Shown here piece after piece: positions 26,866 through 35,555 of a stretch of 64,000 bases of DNA. The stretch is from assembly GCA_041395245.1 (NCBI GenBank), contig JAWLAY010000014.1:1-64000 (forward strand), read 5' to 3'. Below the pieces are notes generated by a model, which saw only the letters and a list, made by a program, of their open reading frames with translations, did not search any database and was not told where the DNA came from. The stretch is from Aquimonas sp041395245. GTDB lineage: Bacteria > Pseudomonadota > Gammaproteobacteria > Xanthomonadales > Xanthomonadaceae. Every line of letters begins with the position of its first letter. Positions within the stretch are counted from its first letter, which is position 1. Both the position numbers and the translations under genes were made by a program.

Positions 26866-29763
26866 GTGAGTTCCGAAAAGAAAGACTACAAACACACCAT
26901 TCATTTGCCGGAAACGGCCTTCGCCATGCGGGGTGATCTGCCCAAGCGCGAGCCGGACATGCTGGCCGCGTGGGAACAGGTCGGGCGCTATCAGCAGATT
27001 CGCGAGCGCAGCAAGGGACGCGGCAAACGTTTTGTTCTGCACGATGGTCCGCCGTATGCGAACGGGGCGATTCACATCGGCCATGCGGTCAACAAGATCC
27101 TTAAGGACATCGTCGTCAAGTCGAAGCTGTTGTCCGGTTACGACGCGCCCTATGTCCCGGGATGGGATTGCCACGGGCTGCCGATCGAGCTGGCGGTGGA
27201 AAAGGAGATCGGCAAGGTCGGTGTGAAGGTGGATGCGCGCACGTTCCGGCAGAAGTGTCGCGAATACGCGGCCAAGCAGATTGATACCCAGCGCGCCGAT
27301 TTCAAACGTCTCGGCGTGCTGGGTGATTGGGAAAATCCCTATCGCACCATGGACTTCAGCTTCGAGGCCGACATGCTGCGCGCCTTGGCGAAGATCGTCG
27401 AAAACGGCCATCTTTCGCGCGGTGCGAAGCCGGTGCATTGGTGCTTCGATTGCGGCTCTGCCTTGGCCGAGGCGGAAATCGAATACGCCGACAAGACCTC
27501 ACCGGCGATCGATGTCGCCTACGACGCGGTTGATCAGGCGAAGCTGGCCGCGTTGTTTGGTCAGGCACCGCGAACGGCCACCATCGCCATTCCGATCTGG
27601 ACCACCACGCCTTGGACGCTGCCTGCCAGTCTGGCCGTCACCGTTGGTGCAGAACTCGACTACGTGCTGGTCGAAGGACCGAGTCGCGATGGGGCGCGCG
27701 TGCAGCTGGTTGTCGCGGAAGCGCTGCTGCCCGAATGCGCGCAACGCTATGGCCTGCGCGAACCTGAAGTCCTTGGTCGCGTGCAGGGCGCCGCGTTGGA
27801 AGGCTTCAAGCTCAAACATCCGTTCTTGCCGCGCGAAGTGCCGGTTCTGCTGGGTGATCACGTCACCACGGATGCCGGTACCGGTGCCGTGCATACCGCG
27901 CCGGGTCACGGTCAGGAGGACTTTGCGGTCAGCTTGAAGTACGGCCTGATGGACGCCTATTCCGCTGCCGAAATCAATCCGGTGGGTGGCAACGGTGCGT
28001 ATTTGCCGGGCACGCCGCTGGTCGAAGGGCTGCACGTCTGGAAAGCCAATCCGGTCATTCTGGAACTGCTCCGCGAGCGCGGCGTGCTGCTGCACGATGA
28101 GGCGTATCCGCACAGCTATCCGCATTGCTGGCGGCACAAGACGCCGGTGGCGTTCCGCGCCACGCCGCAGTGGTTCATCAGCATGACCCAGGCTGGCTTG
28201 CGCGATGCCGCGGTCGGCGCGATCCCGAACGTTCGCTGGGTGCCTGAGTGGGGCCAGGAGCGCATTCTCGGCATGGTCGACAAGCGGCCCGACTGGTGCA
28301 TCAGCCGTCAGCGCACCTGGGGCGTGCCGATTGCGCTGTTCGTGCACAAGATCAGCGGCGAAATCCATCCGGATTCGGTGTCGCTGATGCGCCAGGTAGC
28401 GGATCGCGTGGCGCAGGGTGGGGTGGACGTGTGGTACGACCTCGATGCGCGCGAACTGCTCGGTGATGCAGCGGACGACTACGACAAGGTCACCGACATC
28501 CTGGATGTCTGGTTCGACTCCGGCGTGACGCACGCCTGCGTGATCGGCGCCCGAGGGGAACTTCAGGCAGGTGGTCTGGAGGACTATCGGGTCATGTATC
28601 TCGAAGGCTCGGACCAGCACCGCGGCTGGTTCCAGTCTTCGTTGCTGACCTCGGCGGGCATCTCCGGCAAAGCACCCTACGATCACGTGCTGACGCACGG
28701 TTTTACCGTCGATGCAGCGGGTCGCAAGATGTCGAAGTCGCTCGGCAACGTCGTCGCGCCGCAAAAGGTGATGGATACGCTGGGTGCTGACGTGCTGCGC
28801 CTGTGGGTGGCCTCCACCGACTACCGCAACGAAATGTCGGTCAGTGACGAGATTCTCAAGCGCACTACCGATGCCTATCGGCGGATTCGCAATACCGCCC
28901 GATTCCTGCTCGGCAATCTGGACGGTTTCGATCCGGCGCAGCACCTCGTTCCCGCCGCGCAGATGTTGCTGCTGGACCAGTGGGCGATGGCGCAGGCAGC
29001 CAAGCTGCAGGCGCGGATTCTGGACCGGTACGATGCCTACGATTTTCTGGATATCGTTCAGGCGGTGCAGCAGTTCTGCATCAACGAACTGGGTGCGGTG
29101 TATCTGGATGTCACCAAAGACCGTCTCTACACGATGCAGGAGAACAGCCTCGGGCGGCGTTCGGCGCAGTCCGCGATGTTCCACATCCTTGAAGCCCTGG
29201 TGCGCTGGATGGCACCCATCCTGAGCTTCACCGCCGAAGAGATATGGCAGGCCATGCCCGGTACGCGCGGCGAGTCGGTGCTGTTCGAAACCTGGTATGA
29301 CGGCTTGGCGGCAATGCCCGTCGACAGTGCTTTGAGCGAAGCGGATTTCGAGCAATTGCTGTCGATTCGCACCTGTCTGAGCAGTGTGCTGGAGCCGATG
29401 CGCAAGGACGGCGCGGTGGGCAGCTCGCTGGCCGCACGCGTGGCCTTGCATATCGACACCCGCGTCGGACTGGGAGCGAAATTGGCAGCGGTCGCTGATG
29501 ACCTGCGTTTCCTGATGATCACCTCCGAGTTCGATCTGGTGGCGACGACTGAACCAGCAACAGCGACGGCAGTGATCGGCGGCAGCCTGACTGTTGTGCC
29601 GGGCATTGCCGCGCAACTGGAAGTGCTGCCGACCAGCCATGCCAAGTGCGTGCGCTGTTGGCATTTCCGCGCCGACGTGGGCAGTCACGCCGAGCACCCC
29701 GAACTGTGCGGTCGCTGCGTCGACAATGTTGACGGCGCGGGCGAACGACGGCGTTGGTTCTGA
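26866..29763 (+). CDS. ileS: Isoleucyl-tRNA synthetase
   Basis: 965 residues from a GTG start (VSSEKKDYKHTIHLPET) preceded by GGAG; the frame is open further upstream inside ribF but family members start here. Class I motifs: HIGH at about 70-73 (AIHIGHAVNKIL) and KMSKS at 621-625. The editing CP1 domain contains TTPWTLPASLAV and DAGTGAVHTAPGHGQEDF. The C-terminal zinc finger has CVRCWH and CGRC. It charges tRNA-Ile. The lspA ATG overlaps its stop. Confidence 0.97.
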   Translation: MSSEKKDYKHTIHLPETAFAMRGDLPKREPDMLAAWEQVGRYQQIRERSKGRGKRFVLHDGPPYANGAIHIGHAVNKILKDIVVKSKLLSGYDAPYVPGWDCHGLPIELAVEKEIGKVGVKVDARTFRQKCREYAAKQIDTQRADFKRLGVLGDWENPYRTMDFSFEADMLRALAKIVENGHLSRGAKPVHWCFDCGSALAEAEIEYADKTSPAIDVAYDAVDQAKLAALFGQAPRTATIAIPIWTTTPWTLPASLAVTVGAELDYVLVEGPSRDGARVQLVVAEALLPECAQRYGLREPEVLGRVQGAALEGFKLKHPFLPREVPVLLGDHVTTDAGTGAVHTAPGHGQEDFAVSLKYGLMDAYSAAEINPVGGNGAYLPGTPLVEGLHVWKANPVILELLRERGVLLHDEAYPHSYPHCWRHKTPVAFRATPQWFISMTQAGLRDAAVGAIPNVRWVPEWGQERILGMVDKRPDWCISRQRTWGVPIALFVHKISGEIHPDSVSLMRQVADRVAQGGVDVWYDLDARELLGDAADDYDKVTDILDVWFDSGVTHACVIGARGELQAGGLEDYRVMYLEGSDQHRGWFQSSLLTSAGISGKAPYDHVLTHGFTVDAAGRKMSKSLGNVVAPQKVMDTLGADVLRLWVASTDYRNEMSVSDEILKRTTDAYRRIRNTARFLLGNLDGFDPAQHLVPAAQMLLLDQWAMAQAAKLQARILDRYDAYDFLDIVQAVQQFCINELGAVYLDVTKDRLYTMQENSLGRRSAQSAMFHILEALVRWMAPILSFTAEEIWQAMPGTRGESVLFETWYDGLAAMPVDSALSEADFEQLLSIRTCLSSVLEPMRKDGAVGSSLAARVALHIDTRVGLGAKLAAVADDLRFLMITSEFDLVATTEPATATAVIGGSLTVVPGIAAQLEVLPTSHAKCVRCWHFRADVGSHAEHPELCGRCVDNVDGAGERRRWF

Positions 29764-30266
29764 TGCGTGCGCCTGCTCGCCATGCGCTGGTCTGGCTGCT
29801 GCTGTCGGCGGTCGTCGTTGCCTTGGACCTGTGGACCAAGCAGCTCGCGCTGGACCATTTGCGGTACGCCGAACCGGTGGCGGTCATCGAGGGTTGGTTG
29901 AACTGGACTCTGGTCTACAACCACGGCGCTGCCTTCAGCTTCCTGCAGGATGCCGATGGCTGGCAGCGCTGGCTGTTCTCGGCATTGGCGGTGGGGATCA
30001 GCCTCGCCTTGATCGTGGCGCTCAAGCGCACCGAACGCAGCGATTGGCGCCAGGCCGCGCCGTTTGCCCTGATCATCGGTGGCGCGCTCGGCAATCTGGT
30101 TGACCGGCTGCGTTTCGGCTACGTCATCGACTTCATCGACGCCTACTGGGGTCAGCGCCACTGGCCCGCCTTCAATATTGCGGACTCGGCGATTGTGGTC
30201 GGTGCCGTGATGCTGGCGGTGTGGGGGGTGTGGAAGGCGCCCTCGTCGGATAACCCGACGGGGTGA
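29763..30266 (+). CDS. lspA: Lipoprotein signal peptidase (SPase II)
   Basis: 167 residues with four membrane helices. It cleaves the signal peptide of acylated prolipoproteins such as FlgH. Conserved residues seen: DLWTKQLA near the N-terminus, VYNHGAAFSFL, and both catalytic-Asp regions GNLVDRLRFGYVIDFID and FNIADSAI. The ATG overlaps the ileS stop by one base (TGATG). ispH and fkpB, often next in this operon, are absent here. Confidence 0.96.
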   Translation: MRAPARHALVWLLLSAVVVALDLWTKQLALDHLRYAEPVAVIEGWLNWTLVYNHGAAFSFLQDADGWQRWLFSALAVGISLALIVALKRTERSDWRQAAPFALIIGGALGNLVDRLRFGYVIDFIDAYWGQRHWPAFNIADSAIVVGAVMLAVWGVWKAPSSDNPTG

Positions 30267-30289
30267 GCGGTGGTCGGGTAGTGATGCGC

Positions 30290-30316
30290 TAAAGATCTGC
30301 GCGGGACTGCCGCTAA
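30290..30316 (+). promoter_or_regulatory. Sigma-28 promoter of the YjfB-like gene
   Basis: TAAA, exactly 15 nt, GCCGCTAA: one mismatch to the FliA consensus, in the same variant form as the cheV site. It lies 34 bp upstream of the GTG start at 30351 and just past lspA. Confidence 0.78.
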
Positions 30317-30350
30317 GTCGCGGACCGGAAGGGTCTCAATGAGGTGATGC

Positions 30351-30551
30351 GTGGACGGACTCAGCTCAGCCATTGTCGATGCCGCCGTGCAGATGCAGCA
30401 GGCGCAGTTGCAGCAGCAGGTGCAACTGGCGGTGCTGAAGAAGGCCATGGAGACGCAGGCGGCAAGCGGTCTGGCCTTGCTGCAGGCCTTGCCATCGCCA
30501 GCGCTGGAAACGTCCGGAAACATCGGGACGCGCCTCAACGTGTTTGCCTGA
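30351..30551 (+). CDS. YjfB-family putative motility protein
   Basis: 66 residues from a GTG start with GAGGTG upstream. The pattern is that of the small YjfB family annotated as putative motility protein: an N-terminal MDGLSSAIVDAAVQMQQAQ helix rich in Gln, then VLKKAMETQAASGLALLQALP. No signal peptide or membrane segment. Function is unknown in the family. The consensus-like sigma-28 promoter immediately upstream gives independent support that it is a real, late-class flagellar gene, although it lies 16 kb from the flagellar cluster. Confidence 0.8.
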   Translation: MDGLSSAIVDAAVQMQQAQLQQQVQLAVLKKAMETQAASGLALLQALPSPALETSGNIGTRLNVFA

Positions 30552-30778
30552 GCAGGCATCGGCAATCTGCCGCTTAGCGTGGCGCGTTGTGCCGGTTTGC
30601 CGCGACGAGGGTCACGTTTGGCTGCGAGCGTCGTCGAGGCGTTGCTTGCGCGGTCCGCCATCGCGCGGGCAGGATGGCCTTTGCCGCAAACAAGTCCTTA
30701 TAGTGCGGCGGTCACCGGTCTGTTGATGACCATCAGATGGTGGCCAGCCTTTGCCCCTACCGTTTCCGGGAGTCTCTG

Positions 30779-31756
30779 ATGTCCTATTTCGTGTTGATCT
30801 TGCTGGCGTTTGTCGTCATCACCATTCTCAAGGGTGTGCGTTCGGTACCGCAGGGCTACGAGTACACCGTGGAGCGTTTTGGTCGTTATACCCACACGCT
30901 GACGCCGGGCCTCGGCTTCATCATTCCCTGGATCGACGGCATCGGCCACAAGCTCAATGTGATGGAGCAGGTGCTGGATGTGCCGTCGCAGGAAGTCATC
31001 ACGCGCGACAACGCGGTGGTGAAGGTCGATGGCGTGGTGTTCTATCAGGTTCTTGATGCGGCAAAAGCCGCGTATGAAGTCGCCCAACTGGAAATCGCCA
31101 TTCTCAATCTGGTGATGACCAATATCCGCACCGTGCTGGGTTCGATGGATCTGGACGAGTCGCTGTCCAAGCGCGATGAGATCAATGCGCGACTGCTGAT
31201 GGTGGTGGATGACGCGACCCATCCCTGGGGCATCAAGGTCAACCGGATCGAGATCAAGGACATCCAGCCGCCGCGCGATCTGGTGGATTCCATGGCGCGC
31301 CAGATGAAGGCCGAGCGTGAGAAGCGTGCCAACATTCTGGAAGCGGAAGGCCATCGTGCCTCGGAGATCTTGCGCGCCGAAGGTGAAAAGCAGGCTGCCA
31401 TCCTGGAAGCTGAAGGTCGGCGCGAAGCCTCGTTCAAGGATGCCGAAGCGCGCGAGCGTCTCGCCGAAGCCGAAGCCAAGGCGACCATGATGGTGTCGCA
31501 GGCAATCGGCAAGGGCGACGTGCAGGCAGTCAATTACTTCGTGGCGCAGAAGTATGTCGAGGCGCTGAAGGAGTTCGCCAAGTCACCGAATCAGAAGACC
31601 CTGCTGTTGCCGATGGAGGCGACGAGCATCCTGGGTTCGCTGGCGGGTATCGCCGAACTGGCCAAGGCCGCCGGGGCAGGCAAAGCCGAAACCCCCACCA
31701 AACCCGTGCCGCCGCCGCGTCCGAATTTCGGACCGCAGGGCGGTTCGCAGACCTGA
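30779..31756 (+). CDS. qmcA: SPFH/stomatin-like membrane protein (QmcA-type)
   Basis: 325 residues. One N-terminal membrane helix (YFVLILLAFVVITIL), the SPFH domain (about 20-190) with VPQGYEYTVERFGRYTHTL and NAVVKVDGVVFYQV, then a long charged Glu/Ala-rich coiled coil (about 180-260) and a Pro-rich tail (PTKPVPPPRPNFG). These proteins form large membrane microdomain cages; QmcA interacts with FtsH-type proteolysis in E. coli. It is paired with an NfeD-family gene 10 bp downstream, the standard partner. Start chosen at MSYFV, preceded by a GGGAG site. Confidence 0.92.
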   Translation: MSYFVLILLAFVVITILKGVRSVPQGYEYTVERFGRYTHTLTPGLGFIIPWIDGIGHKLNVMEQVLDVPSQEVITRDNAVVKVDGVVFYQVLDAAKAAYEVAQLEIAILNLVMTNIRTVLGSMDLDESLSKRDEINARLLMVVDDATHPWGIKVNRIEIKDIQPPRDLVDSMARQMKAEREKRANILEAEGHRASEILRAEGEKQAAILEAEGRREASFKDAEARERLAEAEAKATMMVSQAIGKGDVQAVNYFVAQKYVEALKEFAKSPNQKTLLLPMEATSILGSLAGIAELAKAAGAGKAETPTKPVPPPRPNFGPQGGSQT

Positions 31757-31766
31757 GGAGCGGATC

Positions 31767-32207
31767 ATGGGATTGATGAGTTCTCCGTGGTTCTGGTGGG
31801 CCATCGCGCTGGCGCTGTTTGCCGCCGAAGCGATGATGCCCGGTACCTTCATGCTGTGGTTGGGGTTCGCTGCGGTGGCGACCGGGCTGGTGGACCTGAT
31901 GATCAGTCTGAGTCCCACCGTGCAGTGGATGATCTTTGGCGTGTTCTCGCTGATCTCGGTGGCGATGGGTTGGCGTTGGCGCGCGACACACAAGGATGCG
32001 CCCAGTGATCAACCGCTGCTCAATCAACGCGGTGCGCAACTGGTCGGGCGGGTGTTTCCGCTGGACACCGCCATCGTCAACGGCCGTGGTCGGGTCAAGG
32101 TTGGCGACGCATTCTGGACCGTGGAGGGGCAGGACATGGACGCGGGTACACGCATTCGTGTGGTCGCGGTGGATGGCATGGTCTTGCGCGTCGATCTGGC
32201 GCCCTGA
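31767..32207 (+). CDS. NfeD-family membrane protein (YbbK-like)
   Basis: 146 residues. Two to three membrane helices occupy about 8-75, then a C-terminal OB-fold NfeD domain (about 85-145: LVGRVFPLDTAIVNGRGRVKVGDAFWTVEGQDMDAGTRIRVV). This short, protease-less NfeD type partners stomatin-like proteins and is encoded directly after qmcA, so it probably belongs to the same membrane complex. Its operon ends at a strong hairpin at 32221-32249. Confidence 0.92.
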   Translation: MGLMSSPWFWWAIALALFAAEAMMPGTFMLWLGFAAVATGLVDLMISLSPTVQWMIFGVFSLISVAMGWRWRATHKDAPSDQPLLNQRGAQLVGRVFPLDTAIVNGRGRVKVGDAFWTVEGQDMDAGTRIRVVAVDGMVLRVDLAP

Positions 32208-32220
32208 GATCGATTGGCAG

Positions 32221-32249
32221 TGAGCGCACGCGGCGACCGCGTGCGCTCA
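32221..32249. terminator. Bidirectional hairpin between nfeD and metF
   Basis: Perfect 13-bp stem TGAGCGCACGCGG / CCGCGTGCGCTCA with a CGA loop, followed on the plus strand by TTGTT. It lies between two convergent stop codons (32207 and 32254). The T-tract is weak but the stem is very strong. Confidence 0.75.
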
Positions 32250-32253
32250 TTGT

Positions 32254-33090
32254 TCAGGCCTGCAATCGCTCCAGCACGGAAAGCGTCGGGCGACTCAGAT
32301 TCAGTGTGTAGAAGTGCAGTTCGGGCGCGCCACCGTCCAACAGGCGACGGCATAGCGCGGCAACCACATCGCTGGCGAACTCACGAATGCTGAGCGTATC
32401 GTCCCCATACGCCTGAATGCGCCGCGTGAGCCAGCGCGGAATCTCCGCGCCACACATGTCCGAGAAGCGGCGAAGCTGGCTGAAGTTGCTGATCGGCATG
32501 ATGCCGGGGATGATCGGTGCATCAATGCCGCGCGCGCGAACCGCATCGACGAAAGCGAAATACGCATCGGCGTTGTAGAAATATTGGGTGATCGCCACAT
32601 CGGCACCAGCGCGCATCTTGGTACAGAAGTGTTCGATGTCGGCCAGCGCGTCCTCGGCCTGTGGGTGGGTTTCCGGGTAGGCACCCACTTCGATATGGAA
32701 GTGATTGCCGGTTTCGGCCCGAATGAACTCGACCAACTCGGAGGCATAGCGCAAGTCGCCCGGACGCGCCATGCCGGAAGGCATGTCGCCGCGCAAGGCC
32801 ACGATGCGGGTGCAGCCCATCTCGCGATAGCGCTGCAGCAGGTCGCGAATCTCGGCGCGCGTGCCGCCCATGCACGACAGATGCGGCGCGGCGCATAGAG
32901 CGAAGTCATCGCGCAGATGGCGCACCGTTTCGGGTGTGTAACTCAAGGTTGAGCCGCCAGCACCAAAGGTCACCGAGACGAACTTCGGATCAAAGCGGCG
33001 CAGTTTCTCGGCGCTGCGATCCAGTTGCTCGCGCTGATCGGCGGTCTTGGGCGGAAAGAACTCGAACGATACCGGGCAGGGAAGGGTCAT
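32254..33090 (-). CDS. metF: 5,10-Methylenetetrahydrofolate reductase
   Basis: 278 residues from the chosen ATG. The TIM-barrel flavoprotein makes 5-methyl-THF for methionine synthesis. Motifs seen: VSFEFFPPKT at the start, FVSVTFGAGGST, IVALRGDMPSG, and IEVGAYPETHP followed by AITQYFYNADAYF. The last segments of the barrel, PIIPGIMPISNFSQLRRFSDMCGAEIP, are also present. The start (MTLPCPVSFEF) is chosen because xanthomonad MetF proteins begin just before this motif; in-frame ATGs at 33102, 33123 and 33126 are possible. Confidence 0.94.
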   Translation of the reverse strand: MTLPCPVSFEFFPPKTADQREQLDRSAEKLRRFDPKFVSVTFGAGGSTLSYTPETVRHLRDDFALCAAPHLSCMGGTRAEIRDLLQRYREMGCTRIVALRGDMPSGMARPGDLRYASELVEFIRAETGNHFHIEVGAYPETHPQAEDALADIEHFCTKMRAGADVAITQYFYNADAYFAFVDAVRARGIDAPIIPGIMPISNFSQLRRFSDMCGAEIPRWLTRRIQAYGDDTLSIREFASDVVAALCRRLLDGGAPELHFYTLNLSRPTLSVLERLQA

Positions 33091-33251
33091 ATATCGCTTC
33101 ATCGCGATGGAAACGCCTTGCATCATAACTGCCTGCGGTGGCGGTTGAGGCGCCGGCATGGCGATAGTTCACTTTGGGCGGCCGGAGTGGGCGTGTGCGT
33201 GCGCTGCGGAGCGTGGTCTACTTTGCACAGGGACATGTTCTGGAGGATCCG

Positions 33252-33605
33252 ATGGCCACCGACCTTTCATTTGTGGAATTCGTCAGTGAGCAGGCGGCGC
33301 TGGGCGCGCGTCTGAGCTACAAGAAAATGTTCGGCGAATACGCCGTCTATATCGACGGCAAAGTGGTGGCCATGGCCTGCGACAACAGCCTTTTCATCAA
33401 GCCGAGCGCAAAGACGGCGGACCTCACCGCAGAACTGCCGCTGCGTCCTCCGTATCCCGGCGCCAAGCCGCATCCGGTTGCTGATACGCTGCTGGACGAG
33501 CCGGAATCGCTGCAAGCCTTGCTGCGAGCGACCTGTGCCTGTATGCCGGAATCCAAGCCGCGGGCGACCAAGAAGGCGCCCAAGTCGAAACATTCAGAAG
33601 CCTGA
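33252..33605 (+). CDS. TfoX/Sxy N-terminal domain protein
   Basis: 117 residues. The TfoX N-terminal domain (about 5-95) is recognised by LGARLSYKKMFGEYAVYIDGKVVAM and DNSLFIKPS. A Lys-rich tail (KPRATKKAPKSKHSEA) follows. It lacks the C-terminal TfoX domain of full-length Sxy, so a competence-regulator role should not be assumed; stand-alone versions are common and uncharacterised. The start ATG has an ideal GGAGGATCCG upstream. Confidence 0.85.
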   Translation: MATDLSFVEFVSEQAALGARLSYKKMFGEYAVYIDGKVVAMACDNSLFIKPSAKTADLTAELPLRPPYPGAKPHPVADTLLDEPESLQALLRATCACMPESKPRATKKAPKSKHSEA

Positions 33606-33654
33606 TTCGCCGGTCGGTGCGGGCACGCAGCGGCGGAGAAGCCGTCACCGTGTA

Positions 33655-33670
33655 TGGCAAAGAACTTGCA
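33655..33670 (+). promoter_or_regulatory. Sigma-54 promoter of the HDOD gene
   Basis: TGGCAAAGAACTTGCA: a near-perfect TGGCAC-N5-TTGCA with GG and GC exactly 10 nt apart. It lies 66 bp before the HDOD ATG, downstream of the TfoX-domain gene. Confidence 0.8.
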
Positions 33671-33736
33671 CAATGTGACGGAGCGTTGCGCTGGTGAGGG
33701 GACCGGGCGCGGCGCAAATCGCGGACAGGAACCCAA

Positions 33737-34612
33737 ATGGAACGAGTGCAAGCCCTCAAGCAGATTGCCGACGAGGCGTCACGTGGTGATCTGGTATTCC
33801 CCACCAATACCGCGTTGATGCTGAAGATACGGCAGGCGCTGGACGACCCCAACTGCAGCGTGGATCAGGCGGCGCGTTTGATTCAGGCCGAGCCCTTGTT
33901 GTCGGCGCGTTCCGTCGCGGTGGCCAATTCGGTGGTCTACAACCGGATGGGGCGCGAAGTGGTGGACGTGAAAACGGCTGTCAACCGGATCGGGTTCGCC
34001 ACCATGCGCAGTCTGGTCATGGCCTTGCTGACACGGCAGATGGCTGGCGCGCCCAGCAGTCCGAAGCAAAAGCAGATGGCCGACCTGTTATGGGAGCACA
34101 CCGCGCACGTCGCGGCGCTGGCGCGAGTGATTGCCAAGCGAGTCACGCGTCAGAATCCGGACGTGGCATTTTTTGCTGCCCTGGTTCACAAGATCGGTGG
34201 GTTCTACATGATCTCTCGCGCCAAGGACTATCCCGCTTTGCTCGAGGTCGCACGGCCGATGCTGGTAGTGACCGGTGAGGGTGATGAGGAGGGGCAGGAT
34301 CTGGATGTCGCGGTGGAACGCGACCTGGCGATGGCCGTGTTGCGCAAGCTTGAGGTGCCTGCCGCGATTGTTGCGGGCATTGCCGACTACTGGCGTGGCA
34401 TGTTGTCGATACCCGCCGAGAGCCTGGGCGACACCTTGTTATTGGCGGACTACCTGTCACCGGTGGCGTCGCCACTGCGTTACGCCGATGCGGCATCGCC
34501 GGAAGAAGATGCGATCCATATCGACATGATTGCGGGCGAGGCCTTGCTGAGCGAGATTCTGGAAGAATCCGCCGACGAGGTGAACTCGTTGATGCAAAGC
34601 CTGCGAATCTGA
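33737..34612 (+). CDS. HDOD-domain signalling protein
   Basis: 291 residues. A single HDOD domain (about 15-215) covers most of the protein: DLVFPTNTALMLKIRQALDDP, LIQAEPLLSARSVAVANS and VKTAVNRIGFATMRSLVMAL are characteristic. HDOD proteins lack the HD metal ligands and act as signalling scaffolds; xanthomonad members affect motility and c-di-GMP responses. There is no EAL or receiver domain attached. A sigma-54 promoter upstream supports membership of the RpoN/flagellar regulon (inference). It converges on folK. Confidence 0.88.
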   Translation: MERVQALKQIADEASRGDLVFPTNTALMLKIRQALDDPNCSVDQAARLIQAEPLLSARSVAVANSVVYNRMGREVVDVKTAVNRIGFATMRSLVMALLTRQMAGAPSSPKQKQMADLLWEHTAHVAALARVIAKRVTRQNPDVAFFAALVHKIGGFYMISRAKDYPALLEVARPMLVVTGEGDEEGQDLDVAVERDLAMAVLRKLEVPAAIVAGIADYWRGMLSIPAESLGDTLLLADYLSPVASPLRYADAASPEEDAIHIDMIAGEALLSEILEESADEVNSLMQSLRI

Positions 34613-34682
34613 GAGCCCGTCATCGTCGGGCTGCAAGCAGAGCGCCGTGCGGCACCGGCGGTGATGATCGAGGTCAAGGCGC

Positions 34683-35168
34683 TCAACCGAGTTGCAGTAG
34701 ATCGACCGTTGGCGCACTCAGTCCAGACGCGGCCCACAGATCACCAAGACGTTGGCCCTGTAGCGGGTCGACGAAATCGGCCGCGATGTCGGACAGTGGC
34801 TTCAGTACGAAGGCGTGTTTGAGTTCGGGGCGAGGCAGGCGCAAATTGCCCGGCCCCTGCATGATCAGGTCGTTGAAGTAGACGATATCCACGTCCAGCG
34901 TTCGCGACGAAAAGCGCGGTTGATCGCGTCGTCGACCGTGGCGGTCCTCCAGTGTATGCAGCCACAGGTTCAACGCGACGACATCCATGCTGGTGCGCAA
35001 ACAGGCTGCCGCATTGAGGAAGTCCGGCCCGGTAAAGCCAACCGCTTCGGTGCGATAGACAGGCGAGAACTGCACGTCACCGAATGCCTCGCGCAGTTCC
35101 TGCGCAGCGAGGGTGAGGTAGTGTTCCGGCTGTTGATTGCTGCCGAGACTCAGTAGAGCGAGGTTCAT
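34683..35168 (-). CDS. folK: HPPK (6-hydroxymethyl-7,8-dihydropterin pyrophosphokinase)
   Basis: 161 residues. It transfers pyrophosphate from ATP to hydroxymethyldihydropterin in folate synthesis. Motifs: LLSLGSNQQPEHYL, SPVYRTEAVGF, DFLNAAACLRT, the HPPK signature RTLDVDIVYFND (catalytic Asp pair) and LPRPELKHAFVLKPLSDI. The ATG overlaps the folB stop (ATGA), giving a coupled folB-folK pair. Confidence 0.95.
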   Translation of the reverse strand: MNLALLSLGSNQQPEHYLTLAAQELREAFGDVQFSPVYRTEAVGFTGPDFLNAAACLRTSMDVVALNLWLHTLEDRHGRRRDQPRFSSRTLDVDIVYFNDLIMQGPGNLRLPRPELKHAFVLKPLSDIAADFVDPLQGQRLGDLWAASGLSAPTVDLLQLG

Positions 35169-35536
35169 GCCTGACGCCGACGCTCGATGATCACCCCGAC
35201 ACTGCGCGCGCCACGCACGGCGCCGGGCTTTGCCAGTTTGAGGCGCACCCAGGCGACATTGAACTCGTTGAGGATGATCGCAGCACATTGCTCGGCCAAG
35301 GTTTCGACCAGTCCGTAACTGGAGTCGCCGACAAACTGCATCAGGCGCTTGCTCACTGCCTTGTAGTCGAGCGTGTGCTCGATGGCATCCGAGCCTGCTG
35401 GAATCCGGTTGTCGAAGGCCATCTCGATGTCCAGCACCACGTTTTGCCGAATGGTGCGCTCCCAGTCGTAGATGCCGATCAGGCATTCGATCTCGAGCGC
35501 TTCAATGAAGACGCGGTCGTTCGGGATGTCGGGCAT
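35165..35536 (-). CDS. folB: Dihydroneopterin aldolase
   Basis: 123 residues, normal for FolB. VFIEALEIECLIGIYDWERTIRQNVVLDIEM at the N-terminus carries the conserved Glu, and VRLKLAKPGAVRGARSVGV carries the catalytic Lys. It works one step before FolK in folate synthesis; the two genes overlap. Start at MPDIPND with GAGA upstream; the frame is open above but runs into tsaD. Confidence 0.95.
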   Translation of the reverse strand: MPDIPNDRVFIEALEIECLIGIYDWERTIRQNVVLDIEMAFDNRIPAGSDAIEHTLDYKAVSKRLMQFVGDSSYGLVETLAEQCAAIILNEFNVAWVRLKLAKPGAVRGARSVGVIIERRRQA

Positions 35537-35555
35537 GGCAGTCTCTCGGCTCGGT

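Noticed and set aside
33091..33251. SAH/SAM-type riboswitch before metF
   Set aside because: No matching conserved core or paired elements could be recognised in the 160-bp upstream region.
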